NCBI GenBank assembly: GCA_019689515.1
Contig: JADGHI010000013.1
Coordinates: 1-19,079 of the forward strand
Direction of reading: 5' to 3'
Length of the DNA stretch: 19,079 bases
Source of the DNA: Acetobacteraceae bacterium
GTDB lineage: Bacteria > Pseudomonadota > Alphaproteobacteria > Acetobacterales > Acetobacteraceae
Shown here: one piece after another, positions 1-6,867 of the stretch
How positions within the stretch are numbered: the stretch's first letter is position 1
How the letters are laid out: each line of letters starts with the position of its first letter
The notes under the pieces: generated by a model
Seen by the model: only the letters and a program-made list of their open reading frames with translations
What the model was told of the DNA's origin: nothing
Database searches by the model: none
Translations under genes and position numbers: made by a program

Positions 1-128
1 GTTCTGAGTGCAGCCGCGTCGCGCCCCCCGTCCATGGGGTGGACCCCGGCAAGCGCCAGCCCTCCCCGCGCCGCCCATGCCAGCCAGCCCACCGCCGACG
101 GCGACTCCGCCGGGCCGAGGCCGGTCGG
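1..128. other. Left-edge sequence with no supportable gene
   Basis: This stretch lies downstream of the nitronate monooxygenase stop codon. It is very GC-rich and I find no convincing coding sequence; the frames that stay open have no recognisable protein and mostly run antisense into the next gene. A small inverted repeat (GTCCA, five-base loop, TGGAC) sits near base 31-45 and could be part of a terminator for the leftward operon, but the stem is too short to call. Confidence 0.3.
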
Positions 129-1196
129 TCAGGCCGGGATCATGCCCCGCCGCACCGCGATCGCATGCGCCGCCTGCCCGATCAGCTCCTGCACGATCGC
201 AGCCGCGCTCTGCTCGCGCGTCACCATGCCGACCGATTGGCCGGCCATCAGGGAGCCGTGCTCGACATCGCCCTCGATGACCGCGCGCCGCAGCGCGCCG
301 GCCCAGAAGTGCTCGATCTCAAGCTGCGCGTTCTCCTTGCTCACCTCTCCGGCGTGGTAGCGGCGCAGCACATCGGCCTGGTGCTCCAGGAAGCGGCGCG
401 TGCCCTGGTTCTGCAGCGCGCGCACCGGGATCACCGGGAAGCGCGGGTCGAGCTGGACGGTGGGCAGGGCGTCACGCGCGGCGGCACGGATGTAGGCCTG
501 CTTGAAGCGCGGATGGGCGATGCTCTCGGTGGCGCAGACGAAGCGCGTGCCGAGCTGCGCCCCCGCCGCGCCCATCTCCAGGTAGGAGAGGATCGCCTCG
601 CCGCGGCCGATGCCGCCGGCAACGAAGACCGGCACCTCGCGGACCTCGGGCAGGATCTCCTGCGCCAGCACGTTGAGGCTGACCGGGCCGATATGCCCGC
701 CGGCTTCGCTCCCCTCGATGACCAGCGCATCGGCGCCGCTGCGGATCAGGCGACGGGCGAGCACCAGGGCGGGGGCGAAGCAGATCACCCGAGCTCCGCC
801 GTCCTTGGCGATGCGGATCGCGCCGCCGGGCGGGATGCCGCCGGCGAAGACGATATGCGAGACCCTCGCCGCCAGGCACACCCGCACCAGCTCCGGCAGC
901 CGCGGATGCATGGTGATGAGGTTCACGCCGAAGGGGCGATCGGTCAGCGCCTGGGTGGCAGCGATCTCCTCCTCGAGCCGCGCCGGCTCCATTGAACCAC
1001 CGGCGATGACGCCGAAGGCGCCGGCATTGGAGAGGGCAGCGACCAGGTTGCGCTCGCTCACCCAGCTCATGGCGCCGCCCATCAGCGCCCAGCGCGCGCC
1101 GAGGAAGGCGCTGCCGCGCGCCATCAGCGCATCGAGCGCCGCGAAGGCCTCGGGCGGCGCCGGGAGCCGGCTACAGGGCGGTACCGCGGCGTCCAT
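129..1196 (-). CDS. Nitronate monooxygenase family flavoprotein (2-nitropropane dioxygenase-like)
   Basis: A 355-residue protein predicted to be an FMN-dependent TIM-barrel oxidase of the nitronate monooxygenase family, which oxidises alkyl nitronates to carbonyl compounds and nitrite. Seen directly: the N-terminal GGAMSWVSERNLVAALSNAG stretch (residues 40-59) typical of the FMN site, the EAGGH motif (164-168) carrying the family's conserved histidine, and the FMN-phosphate loop AGGIG (193-197) followed by GAAGAQLGTRF (209-219). Length is normal for the family. The first ATG at 1196 is used here; the in-frame Met at residue 25 (1124) is an alternative, and homology would have to decide. The gene starts 15 bases after the lysC stop on the same strand, so co-transcription is likely, although no metabolic link to aspartate kinase is obvious. 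The true substrate is uncertain because many members are annotated by homology only. Confidence 0.9.
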   Translation of the reverse strand: MDAAVPPCSRLPAPPEAFAALDALMARGSAFLGARWALMGGAMSWVSERNLVAALSNAGAFGVIAGGSMEPARLEEEIAATQALTDRPFGVNLITMHPRLPELVRVCLAARVSHIVFAGGIPPGGAIRIAKDGGARVICFAPALVLARRLIRSGADALVIEGSEAGGHIGPVSLNVLAQEILPEVREVPVFVAGGIGRGEAILSYLEMGAAGAQLGTRFVCATESIAHPRFKQAYIRAAARDALPTVQLDPRFPVIPVRALQNQGTRRFLEHQADVLRRYHAGEVSKENAQLEIEHFWAGALRRAVIEGDVEHGSLMAGQSVGMVTREQSAAAIVQELIGQAAHAIAVRRGMIPA

Positions 1197-1211
1197 CGGC
1201 CCGCGGATGGG

Positions 1212-2438
1212 TCAGGCCGCCGCCGGCGCGTCGAGCCCGTAGGCCGTGTGCAAGGCACGCACTGCGAGCTCGGTATACTCGGCCCCCACCAGCACGCTCA
1301 CTTTGATTTCGCTGGTCGAGATGACCTGGATGTTGATGCCTTTCTCGGCGAGCGCCCGGAACATGGTATTGGCCACGCCCGCGTGGCTCCGCATCCCGAT
1401 GCCGACGACGCTGATCTTGGCGACATCCGGATCGGCGAGCAGCATTTCGAAGCCGACCTCGCTGCGCGCGCGCTCCAGCACGTCCTTGGCGCGTGCGAGG
1501 TCGGCGCGGCCGACGGTGAAGGTCAGGTCCGTGGTGCCGTCGGCACCGATGTTCTGGACGATCATGTCCACGTTGACGTTCGCCCGCGACAGGGCGCCGA
1601 ACACCGCCGCAGCGATGCCGGGCCGGTCCGGCACACGGCGAAGCGTCACCTTCGCCTCGTCGCGTGAATAGGCGATGCCGGAAACGATGGGCTTCTCCAC
1701 GATCTCGTCCTCGTCAACGACCAGGGAACCGGGCTTGTCCTCGAAGGAAGAGAGCACCTGCACGCGCACCCGCTGCTTCATCGCAAGCTCGACCGAGCGG
1801 GTCTGGAGCACCTTCGCCCCAACCGAGGCCAGCTCCAGCATCTCCTCGTAGGAAATTTTTTCCAGTTTTTTTGCTCGAGGAACAATTCGCGGATCGGTTG
1901 TGTAGATGCCGTCCACATCGGTGAAGATGTCGCAGCGATCGGCCTTGATCGCCGCCGCCAGCGCCACCGCGGAGAGGTCCGACCCGCCGCGGCCGAGCGT
2001 GGTGATGCGGTTCCGCGGCCCGATCCCCTGGAAGCCGGTGATGACCGGGACCTGGCCCTGCCTGATCCGCTCGATGAGGATCTCCCCCTCGATCGCCTCG
2101 ATCCGGGCCTTGCCGTGCGCGCCGTCGGTATGGATCGGGATCTGCCAGCCCTGCCAGGAGCGGGCCTCGACACCGATGGTCTGGAGGGCGATGGCGGTGA
2201 GGCCCGCGGTCACCTGCTCGCCGGTGGCGACGACCGCGTCGTATTCGCGCGCATCGTGCAGGGGCGAGAGGTCCTGGCACCATTTCACGAGCTGGTTGGT
2301 CACGCCGGCCATGGCGGAGACCACGACGGCAACCTCGTTCCCGGCATCCACCTCGCGCTTGACGCGGGCGGCGACATTGCGGATGCGGTCGAGATCGGCG
2401 ACGGAGGTGCCGCCGAATTTCATCACGATGCGGGCCAT
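1212..2438 (-). CDS. lysC: Aspartate kinase (aspartokinase)
   Basis: A 408-residue monofunctional aspartokinase that phosphorylates L-aspartate to 4-phospho-aspartate, the entry step to lysine, diaminopimelate, threonine and methionine; cytoplasmic. Seen: the substrate/ATP motif KFGGTS at residues 7-12, GRGGSD at 149-154, FTDVDGIYTTDPR around 172-184, then two ACT domains (about 263-335 and 341-408; STSEIKVSVLV at 374-384) expected to bind lysine and/or threonine for feedback control. The frame stays open upstream to 2660, but that extension is basic low-complexity sequence overlapping the divergent ubiG gene, so the ATG at 2438, which gives the canonical MARIVMKFGGTS start, is chosen. No clear Shine-Dalgarno is visible. 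The ubiG gene diverges from it, and the nitronate monooxygenase gene follows closely. An unusual AT-rich patch with A7 and A6 runs encodes residues 189-195. Confidence 0.97.
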   Translation of the reverse strand: MARIVMKFGGTSVADLDRIRNVAARVKREVDAGNEVAVVVSAMAGVTNQLVKWCQDLSPLHDAREYDAVVATGEQVTAGLTAIALQTIGVEARSWQGWQIPIHTDGAHGKARIEAIEGEILIERIRQGQVPVITGFQGIGPRNRITTLGRGGSDLSAVALAAAIKADRCDIFTDVDGIYTTDPRIVPRAKKLEKISYEEMLELASVGAKVLQTRSVELAMKQRVRVQVLSSFEDKPGSLVVDEDEIVEKPIVSGIAYSRDEAKVTLRRVPDRPGIAAAVFGALSRANVNVDMIVQNIGADGTTDLTFTVGRADLARAKDVLERARSEVGFEMLLADPDVAKISVVGIGMRSHAGVANTMFRALAEKGINIQVISTSEIKVSVLVGAEYTELAVRALHTAYGLDAPAAA

Positions 2439-2649
2439 GGCGGGGTCCGGAACGGCGAGGCGATCGGCAACGGGCCGGATGCGCGCGACGGGGCGGCCGG
2501 CCCGGGGGCGGGCAGAGATAACGACCGGCCTGCGTCGGGGCAACCTTCGTGCCGGTTTATGTTGTATGTAGAACGAAATTCGAGGAACTGCGAGTCGACG
2601 ACGACGGCGCTTGGCCGGAGCCGCCTGCGCGGGCAGGGTGATCGGCACC
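2439..2649. promoter_or_regulatory. Divergent lysC/ubiG promoter region
   Basis: These 211 bases separate the lysC and ubiG start codons. Most of the stretch is over 70% GC, but about 2555-2582 is distinctly AT-rich (TTTATGTTGTATGTAGAACG), which is where promoter melting elements would be expected. On the minus strand CATAAA (2557-2562) could act as a -10 for lysC, with CTCGAA 17 bases upstream as a weak -35. On the plus strand TATGTT or TATGTA are possible -10 boxes for ubiG without a good -35. The assignment is from composition and position only. Confidence 0.35.
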
Positions 2650-3405
2650 ATGCAGAGCACGAGTGAGCACCGCCGCCCAACCGCGCGCGCGGAGGAGATC
2701 GCGAAATTCGACCACCTGGCCGCGCGGTGGTGGGATCCGAACGGACCGATGGCGCCGCTGCACCGGATGAACCCGGTGCGTGTTCGCTGGATCGTGGAGC
2801 GCCTCGCCCGCGCCCATGGCCGCGATCCAGCGGCGCCTGACGCGCTGAGCGGCCTCTCCGTGCTGGACGTAGGCTGCGGCGCCGGCCTGGCGAGCGAGGC
2901 CCTGGCGCGGCACGGCGCGGAAGTGACCGGCCTCGACGCCGCTGGAGAGGCGCTGGAGGTAGCGCGGACGCATGCCGCGGCCGAGAGCTTGTCGATTCGC
3001 TACCGCGCCGGCGCGCCCGAGGACCTGCTTCCGGAAGCGGCAGGCCAGTTCGATGCCGTGCTGGCGCTCGAGGTGGTCGAGCACGTGGCCGAGCGGACCG
3101 CCTTCCTCCACCACCTTGCGCAGCTTGCGCGGCCGGGGAGCGGGATGGTGATCCTCTCCACCCTGAACCGCACGCCGCGGGCTTTCCTGCTGGCGAAGCT
3201 CGGCGCGGAATACCTGCTGCGCTGGCTTCCGCCGGGGACGCATGACTGGCGGATGTTCGTCACCCCGGCGGAACTGGGGGCGGAGCTGCGGGCCGCGGGA
3301 CTGCGCGTGACGGACATCGCCGGGATGACGCTCGACCCGCTGCGCGGGGCGTTCAGGATCACGCGCGACGTCGGGGTGAACTACCTCCTGGCGGCGCAGC
3401 GCTGA
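2650..3405 (+). CDS. ubiG: Ubiquinone biosynthesis O-methyltransferase UbiG
   Basis: A 251-residue SAM-dependent methyltransferase that in the UbiG family performs both O-methylations of the benzenoid ring in ubiquinone synthesis (on 2-polyprenyl-6-hydroxyphenol and demethylubiquinol); a peripheral membrane enzyme. Seen: the UbiG-specific N-terminal block AKFDHLAARWWDPNGPMAPLHRMNPVR cut in two parts (residues 18-31 and 32-44), motif I VLDVGCGAG (71-79), GLDAA (94-98), EVVEHV (141-146), and the C-terminal block THDWRMFVTPAEL (197-209). The length matches the family. The ATG at 2650 is chosen because it places the conserved block at the usual distance; in-frame TTG (2611) and GTG (2638) codons upstream are less likely. 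It diverges from lysC and converges on the DUF1178 gene across a strong hairpin. Confidence 0.96.
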   Translation: MQSTSEHRRPTARAEEIAKFDHLAARWWDPNGPMAPLHRMNPVRVRWIVERLARAHGRDPAAPDALSGLSVLDVGCGAGLASEALARHGAEVTGLDAAGEALEVARTHAAAESLSIRYRAGAPEDLLPEAAGQFDAVLALEVVEHVAERTAFLHHLAQLARPGSGMVILSTLNRTPRAFLLAKLGAEYLLRWLPPGTHDWRMFVTPAELGAELRAAGLRVTDIAGMTLDPLRGAFRITRDVGVNYLLAAQR

Positions 3406-3416
3406 GCCTTCGTCCT

Positions 3417-3451
3417 GTCCGTCGCCGCCCGCCGGGAGGCGGCGAGCGGAC
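3417..3451. terminator. Strong GC hairpin between convergent ubiG and DUF1178 gene
   Basis: The arms GTCCG-TCGCCGCC (3417-3429) and GGCGGCGA-g-CGGAC (3438-3451) pair over 13 base pairs with one bulged G and an 8-base loop. It lies in the 87-base gap between two convergent stop codons and would fold from either strand, so a bidirectional transcription terminator is the likely role. No U-tract follows on either side, so intrinsic termination is not assured. Confidence 0.5.
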
Positions 3452-3492
3452 GGGCGGGCGTGCGGAAGCGCGGCCGGCGGCAGGCCAACCGG

Positions 3493-4041
3493 TCAGGCGT
3501 CGGCCGGCGGCACCCAGGGGATGCGGGCGACCGCGATGCCCTCTTCGCGCAGCGCCTCGGCCTCGGCCTCCGTGGCTTCGCCGTAGATGCCGCGACGTTC
3601 GCCCTCTAGGGTCCCCTCCTGCATCTGCTTGTGCAGCTTCCGTGCCTCCTCGGAGAAGGCGCGGCCGACATATTCGCAGTTCCGCTCGACCTCGGCGCGG
3701 ACGCGCTGGAGAAGCGCCAGCACCTGTGCCGGAATCCGTCCGGCCGCAGCGGGAGGCGCCACCGGCTGTGCCGGGACCTGGCCGCCGGCCGGGGCACCGC
3801 CGGTGCGCGCGACGGCGGGCGGCGCCGGCGGCGCGGCCTCTGGCCTGCCCTTCACGCCCGGCGTCTTGGCGATGGCCGGCGCCATCAGCGCGCGCGAGAC
3901 CTTGGTGCCGCCGCAGACCGGGCATTCCACCATCCCGGCCTTTGCCAGCTTCTCGAAAGCGGCGCTGTCCTTGAACCAGCCGTCGAAGGCGTGGGGGCCG
4001 TCATCGGCCGAGGATTCGCAGCGCAACTGGTAGTGAATCAT
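3493..4041 (-). CDS. DUF1178 family zinc-ribbon protein
   Basis: A 182-residue cytoplasmic protein of the uncharacterised DUF1178 family; no function is established. Seen: the conserved start MIHYQLRC, FDGWFKDSAAFEKL (residues 19-32), a CPVCGG zinc-ribbon half-site (C40, C43, probably with C8 as a partner) and VSRALMAPAIAKTP (48-61). A proline/alanine-rich linker follows (about 66-105), then the conserved C-terminal block NCEYVGRAFSEEARKLH (121-137) and RGIYGEAT (150-157) ending in an acidic helix. The frame is open to 4107, but the ATG at 4041 gives the family's canonical start and has AGGA seven bases upstream (4049-4052). It is the last gene of the minus-strand cluster after grxC, but a CIRCE-like inverted repeat sits 55 bases upstream of its start codon, suggesting separate, heat-inducible expression. 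In many alphaproteobacteria a carbon-nitrogen hydrolase gene lies between grxC and this gene; here it is absent. Confidence 0.9.
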   Translation of the reverse strand: MIHYQLRCESSADDGPHAFDGWFKDSAAFEKLAKAGMVECPVCGGTKVSRALMAPAIAKTPGVKGRPEAAPPAPPAVARTGGAPAGGQVPAQPVAPPAAAGRIPAQVLALLQRVRAEVERNCEYVGRAFSEEARKLHKQMQEGTLEGERRGIYGEATEAEAEALREEGIAVARIPWVPPADA

Positions 4042-4093
4042 GCTCCCATCCTGTCGCGGGAACCCGGCGGCTTCCTGCGTTCGTTCCCAAACG

Positions 4094-4123
4094 ATATTGG
4101 CACTCATCGGCTTCGAGTGCCAA
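4094..4123 (-). promoter_or_regulatory. CIRCE-like HrcA operator overlapping a putative promoter
   Basis: A perfect inverted repeat TTGGCACTC-N9-GAGTGCCAA occupies 4097-4123; one further pair (A4096-T4124) makes the arms 10 bases. The known CIRCE operator of the repressor HrcA is TTAGCACTC-N9-GAGTGCTAA, so this copy has the exact 9-base spacer and differs by one symmetric substitution in the third position. On the minus strand the left arm supplies TTGGCA (4118-4123, five of six matches to TTGACA), and CAATAT (4094-4099) lies 18 bases downstream as a possible -10. Repressor binding would therefore cover the promoter of the DUF1178 gene that starts at 4041. The alternative reading as a grxC terminator is weaker because no U-tract follows. 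Confidence 0.65.
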
Positions 4124-4125
4124 TG

Positions 4126-4135
4126 GTTCCGGAAC
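4126..4135. repeat. Perfect 10-base palindrome GTTCCGGAAC
   Basis: The self-complementary sequence GTTCCGGAAC starts two bases after the grxC stop codon and ends two bases before the outermost pair of the CIRCE-like repeat. It may be an extra regulator site upstream of the DUF1178 promoter or simply a short palindrome; its position just upstream of the putative -35 box is the only functional hint. Confidence 0.35.
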
Positions 4136-4137
4136 GC

Positions 4138-4407
4138 TCAGGCCGTCGCCTCACCGGCCAGCAACGCGTCGAGCTTGCCGGCGCGCTCCAGCGCGGCCAG
4201 GTCGTCCGAACCACCGATCGGCCGTCCGTCGATGAAGATCTGCGGCACCGTCGTCCGCCCGCCGGAGCGCTCGATCGCCTCGCGCCGCGCCTCGGAGCCG
4301 TGAGGGGCGTCGTGCTCGATGTAGGCGACCCCCTTGCGGTCCAGCAGCGCCTTGGCGCGCGCGCAGTACGGGCAGAAGAAGGTGGTGTAGATCTCGACCT
4401 TGGCCAT
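4138..4407 (-). CDS. grxC: Glutaredoxin 3
   Basis: An 89-residue dithiol glutaredoxin that reduces protein disulfides and glutathione mixed disulfides using glutathione; cytoplasmic. Seen: the thioredoxin-fold start KVEIYTTFFCPYC with the CPYC active site at residues 12-15, the cis-proline segment TTVPQIFIDG (52-61) and the glutathione-binding GGSDDL (65-70). Length is exactly that of the GrxC family. The frame continues upstream through antisense of comF, but the ATG at 4407 gives the canonical start. It lies 32 bases after the comF stop on the same strand and is very probably in one transcript with the rhodanese and comF genes. No clear Shine-Dalgarno is visible. Confidence 0.96.
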   Translation of the reverse strand: MAKVEIYTTFFCPYCARAKALLDRKGVAYIEHDAPHGSEARREAIERSGGRTTVPQIFIDGRPIGGSDDLAALERAGKLDALLAGEATA

Positions 4408-4439
4408 GGCACCGAAGGTTGGGTCCCGGCACGATCCGG

Positions 4440-5294
4440 TCAAGGCGCTTCCCCGGCCGCCAGCCGAGGATCGGGCACGCGCGCGGCGGCGAGCACGTCC
4501 ACCGCCGCCGCGCCAGCCCTGAGCAGCACGCGGGCGCAGGCTTCCGCGGTGGCGCCGGAGGTCAGCACGTCGTCCACCAGCAGCACCCGGCGCCCGGCGA
4601 TTCGCGCCGCCCCGCCGCGGCGCAGCGCGAAGGCACCGCCGACGAGGGCCGCCCGCTCCGCCGCGCCGCGCTCGCCGAGGGCTGGGGTGGCGCGGGTCCG
4701 GCGCAGGAGGTCCGGCGCGCAGGGCCGGCGCGCGAGCCGTGCCACGGCGCGGGCAAGGAGCGCCGCCTGGTCGTAGCGTCGCGCCAGGCGGCGGCGCCAA
4801 TGCGCCGGCACGGGGGCGACGAGATCGGCGCGGGCGAGCAGCGCCGCCCCCGCGCGCGCCATCTGCGCCGCGAGCGGAGCGGCGAGCTCGGTCCGGTCGG
4901 CATGCTTGAAGGGCAGGATCAGCCGCTTCGCCCCCTCGTCGTAGCGCAACGCGGCGCGGGCGGCGGCAAAGGCGGGCGGAGCGGCGGCGCAGCCGGGGCA
5001 CTGCCCCCGCGAATCGGCCAGGCCGGCATGGGCGAAGGGCACGCCGCAGCGGACGCAGAGCGGCTCGGTGATGAAGTTGAGCTCGCGGAAGCAGGCGGCG
5101 CAGAGCGTGCCCTGAACGGTGACCTCCGCTTCGCAGGTCAGGCAGTGCGGCGGGAGGAGTGCGTCGAGCGTGGCCCGGAGGAGGCCGGCGGCGACCGCGC
5201 CCACAACGCCGATTCGCGCCCGGAGTCCGGCGGCTCCCGCCACTGCCGGGCCGGCGCCGTCAGGTGGCGCCGGCGGGGACCCCGAAACGCGCAT
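4440..5294 (-). CDS. comF: ComF family phosphoribosyltransferase-like protein
   Basis: A 284-residue member of the ComF/GntX family, in which an N-terminal zinc-binding region is followed by a type I phosphoribosyltransferase fold; ComF is needed for DNA uptake in competent bacteria, but the role in alphaproteobacteria is not established. Seen: eight cysteines in four pairs (C51/C54, C65/C68, C80/C83, C99/C102) suited to two zinc sites, LRYDEGAKRLILPFKH (116-131), RRYDQAALLARA (172-183), RRTRATPALGERGAAER (198-214) and the PRPP loop VLLVDDVLTSGAT (237-249). The ATG at 5294 overlaps the end of the rhodanese gene by 35 bases; the first 40 or so residues are Ala/Gly/Pro-rich and a later start is possible. 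Co-transcribed with grxC downstream. Confidence 0.9.
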   Translation of the reverse strand: MRVSGSPPAPPDGAGPAVAGAAGLRARIGVVGAVAAGLLRATLDALLPPHCLTCEAEVTVQGTLCAACFRELNFITEPLCVRCGVPFAHAGLADSRGQCPGCAAAPPAFAAARAALRYDEGAKRLILPFKHADRTELAAPLAAQMARAGAALLARADLVAPVPAHWRRRLARRYDQAALLARAVARLARRPCAPDLLRRTRATPALGERGAAERAALVGGAFALRRGGAARIAGRRVLLVDDVLTSGATAEACARVLLRAGAAAVDVLAAARVPDPRLAAGEAP

Positions 5295-6867
5295 CGCCGT
5301 CGCGTTCGACCTCGTGGATCAGATCCACCTCCCAGGAGAGATAGGCGCGCATCGCCTCCTCGACCCCGGAATTCCGGTCGTAGGGGCGGAGATAGAAGTC
5401 GATGCAGGCGGCATCCGGCGGATCGGTGCGGTCGGCATGCAGCGGCAGGCCGGCGGCCTGCCAGGCCTTGGTGCCGCCGGCGAGAATCCGCACCGGCACC
5501 GTGCGGAGCAGCGCCTGCACCTCGGGCACGGCGAGCCGGGCCAGCGCCTCCTCGGGCGCGGCGATGACGACGGGACGGTCCGCGGCCAGCCGCGGGGCGA
5601 GCGCCGCGAGGCGCGTGCGGACGCCCCAGAGCGCGCCGGGGATGTGGCCGGCACGGAAGTCGATCGAGCGACTGAGCTCGATCACCTGGGCAGCGCCGTC
5701 GGCCAGCTGGGCCGCGAGTTCGGGCGCGGAGAGGGCGGGAACCTTTACCGCCTTGGCCTCCGGGCAATCCGTGACGCCGGGGCCTTCCTCGAGCCGGCCG
5801 GCGAGCTCGTCCTCCAGCACATAGACCTCGTAGCCGGCCCCCATCTGGCGCAGCCAGCCGCCGGTCATCCGCGCGCGGACGCCTGCATCGTCCACCAGCA
5901 CGATCCGGGCGTTGCGCACCGCCACCCAGCGGTCGGTGGCCTGGACGAGCTGCCCGCCGGGCGCGTTCTGGCTGCCGGACAGGTGGCCGGCGGCGAATTC
6001 CTCAGGTGATCGCACGTCAAGGAGATAGAGGCTGCGGTCCACATCGCGCCGCAGCGCCTCCAGACCGTCGCGGGTCAGGGTCCTCACCCCCGCGCGCTCG
6101 GCGAATCGCCTCGCCCGTGCCAGCGCCTCAGCCGCGCCGGAGGGCGTTCCGGGCGGGTAGGTGCGGGTCTCGCCGCGGGCGCAGGAGAAGCCGGCGAGTT
6201 CCCAGCCCATCGTGCCGTTGCGCAGCGCGACCACGCGGTTCGGCAGGCCGGCGCTGCGCAGGCTCTCGGCGCCGAGGATCGAGCGGGTGCGGCCCGCGCA
6301 GTTCACCACCACCGTCGTCTCGGGGCGGCGCACCAACTCGCCGATGCGATAGACCAGCTCGCCGCCCGGGACGTTGATCCCGCCGGGGATGGACATGCGG
6401 TGGAACTCGTCCATCGGGCGGCTGTCGAGGATCACCAGGTCCTCGCCGCGATCCATCATCGCCTTGAGCTCGGCGGGATCGATGCTCGGCGTCCCGTAGT
6501 GGTGCTCCACCCACTCGCCGAAGGCCTTGGAGGGGACGTTGACGCCGGAGAAGACCACATAGCCCGCCGCCTTCCAGGCCGGCACGCCGCCCTCCAGAAT
6601 TGAGACGTCGGTGTAGCCGATGGATTCGAGCCAGGCGGCGAGGCGTTCGGCCAGCCCCCCTTCCCCGCCGTCGGTCACGCAGATCCGGATGCTGCGGCGC
6701 GGCAGCAGGGCGCGGGCGCGCAGCTCCGCGCGCGAGAGCGGGCAGGGCACGGCCCAGAACAGATGGCCGGTGCCGAACTCCCCTTCCTCGCGGGCATCGA
6801 GGATCGCGAGTTCCCCCCCGTCGGAGAGCCACCGCTTGAGGGTGGGCGCATCGATCCGGTGTGCCAT
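5260..6867 (-). CDS. Multidomain rhodanese-like sulfurtransferase
   Basis: A 535-residue cytoplasmic protein built of four tandem rhodanese-like modules; such proteins move sulfane sulfur through a cysteine persulfide. Module 1 (about 1-105) has LAILDAREEGEFGTGHL (20-36) and a possible catalytic C63 in a non-standard loop CVTDGGEG. Module 2 (about 125-230) has LVILDSRPMDEFHRMSIPGG (144-163) and the canonical active loop CAGRTR with C190. Module 3 (about 262-360) has LLDVRSPEEFAAGHL (282-296), but the cysteine position reads VDDAGVR. Module 4 (about 378-478) has VIELSRSIDFRAGHIPGALWG (split at 395-405 and 406-415), and its loop reads IAAPEE. Only module 2 therefore looks clearly active. No signal peptide is seen. 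The start at 6867 is supported by AAAGGGGAGG at 6871-6880. It overlaps comF and diverges from the NDUFAF5-like methyltransferase. Confidence 0.92.
   Translation of the reverse strand: MAHRIDAPTLKRWLSDGGELAILDAREEGEFGTGHLFWAVPCPLSRAELRARALLPRRSIRICVTDGGEGGLAERLAAWLESIGYTDVSILEGGVPAWKAAGYVVFSGVNVPSKAFGEWVEHHYGTPSIDPAELKAMMDRGEDLVILDSRPMDEFHRMSIPGGINVPGGELVYRIGELVRRPETTVVVNCAGRTRSILGAESLRSAGLPNRVVALRNGTMGWELAGFSCARGETRTYPPGTPSGAAEALARARRFAERAGVRTLTRDGLEALRRDVDRSLYLLDVRSPEEFAAGHLSGSQNAPGGQLVQATDRWVAVRNARIVLVDDAGVRARMTGGWLRQMGAGYEVYVLEDELAGRLEEGPGVTDCPEAKAVKVPALSAPELAAQLADGAAQVIELSRSIDFRAGHIPGALWGVRTRLAALAPRLAADRPVVIAAPEEALARLAVPEVQALLRTVPVRILAGGTKAWQAAGLPLHADRTDPPDAACIDFYLRPYDRNSGVEEAMRAYLSWEVDLIHEVERDGDARFGVPAGAT

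Noticed and set aside
39..995. A 318-codon plus-strand frame opposite the nitronate monooxygenase gene
   Set aside because: Same reason: the minus-strand frame has FMN-site motifs, while this one is compositional antisense.
2439..2660. N-terminal extension of aspartate kinase to 2660
   Set aside because: The extra 74 residues are Arg/Pro/Ala filler, overlap the ubiG start, and precede the canonical MARIVMKFGGTS start at 2438.
4096..4124. Reading the inverted repeat as a simple grxC terminator
   Set aside because: The repeat matches the CIRCE base pattern and spacer, and no U-tract follows it on the minus strand; the operator reading explains more, though termination is not excluded.
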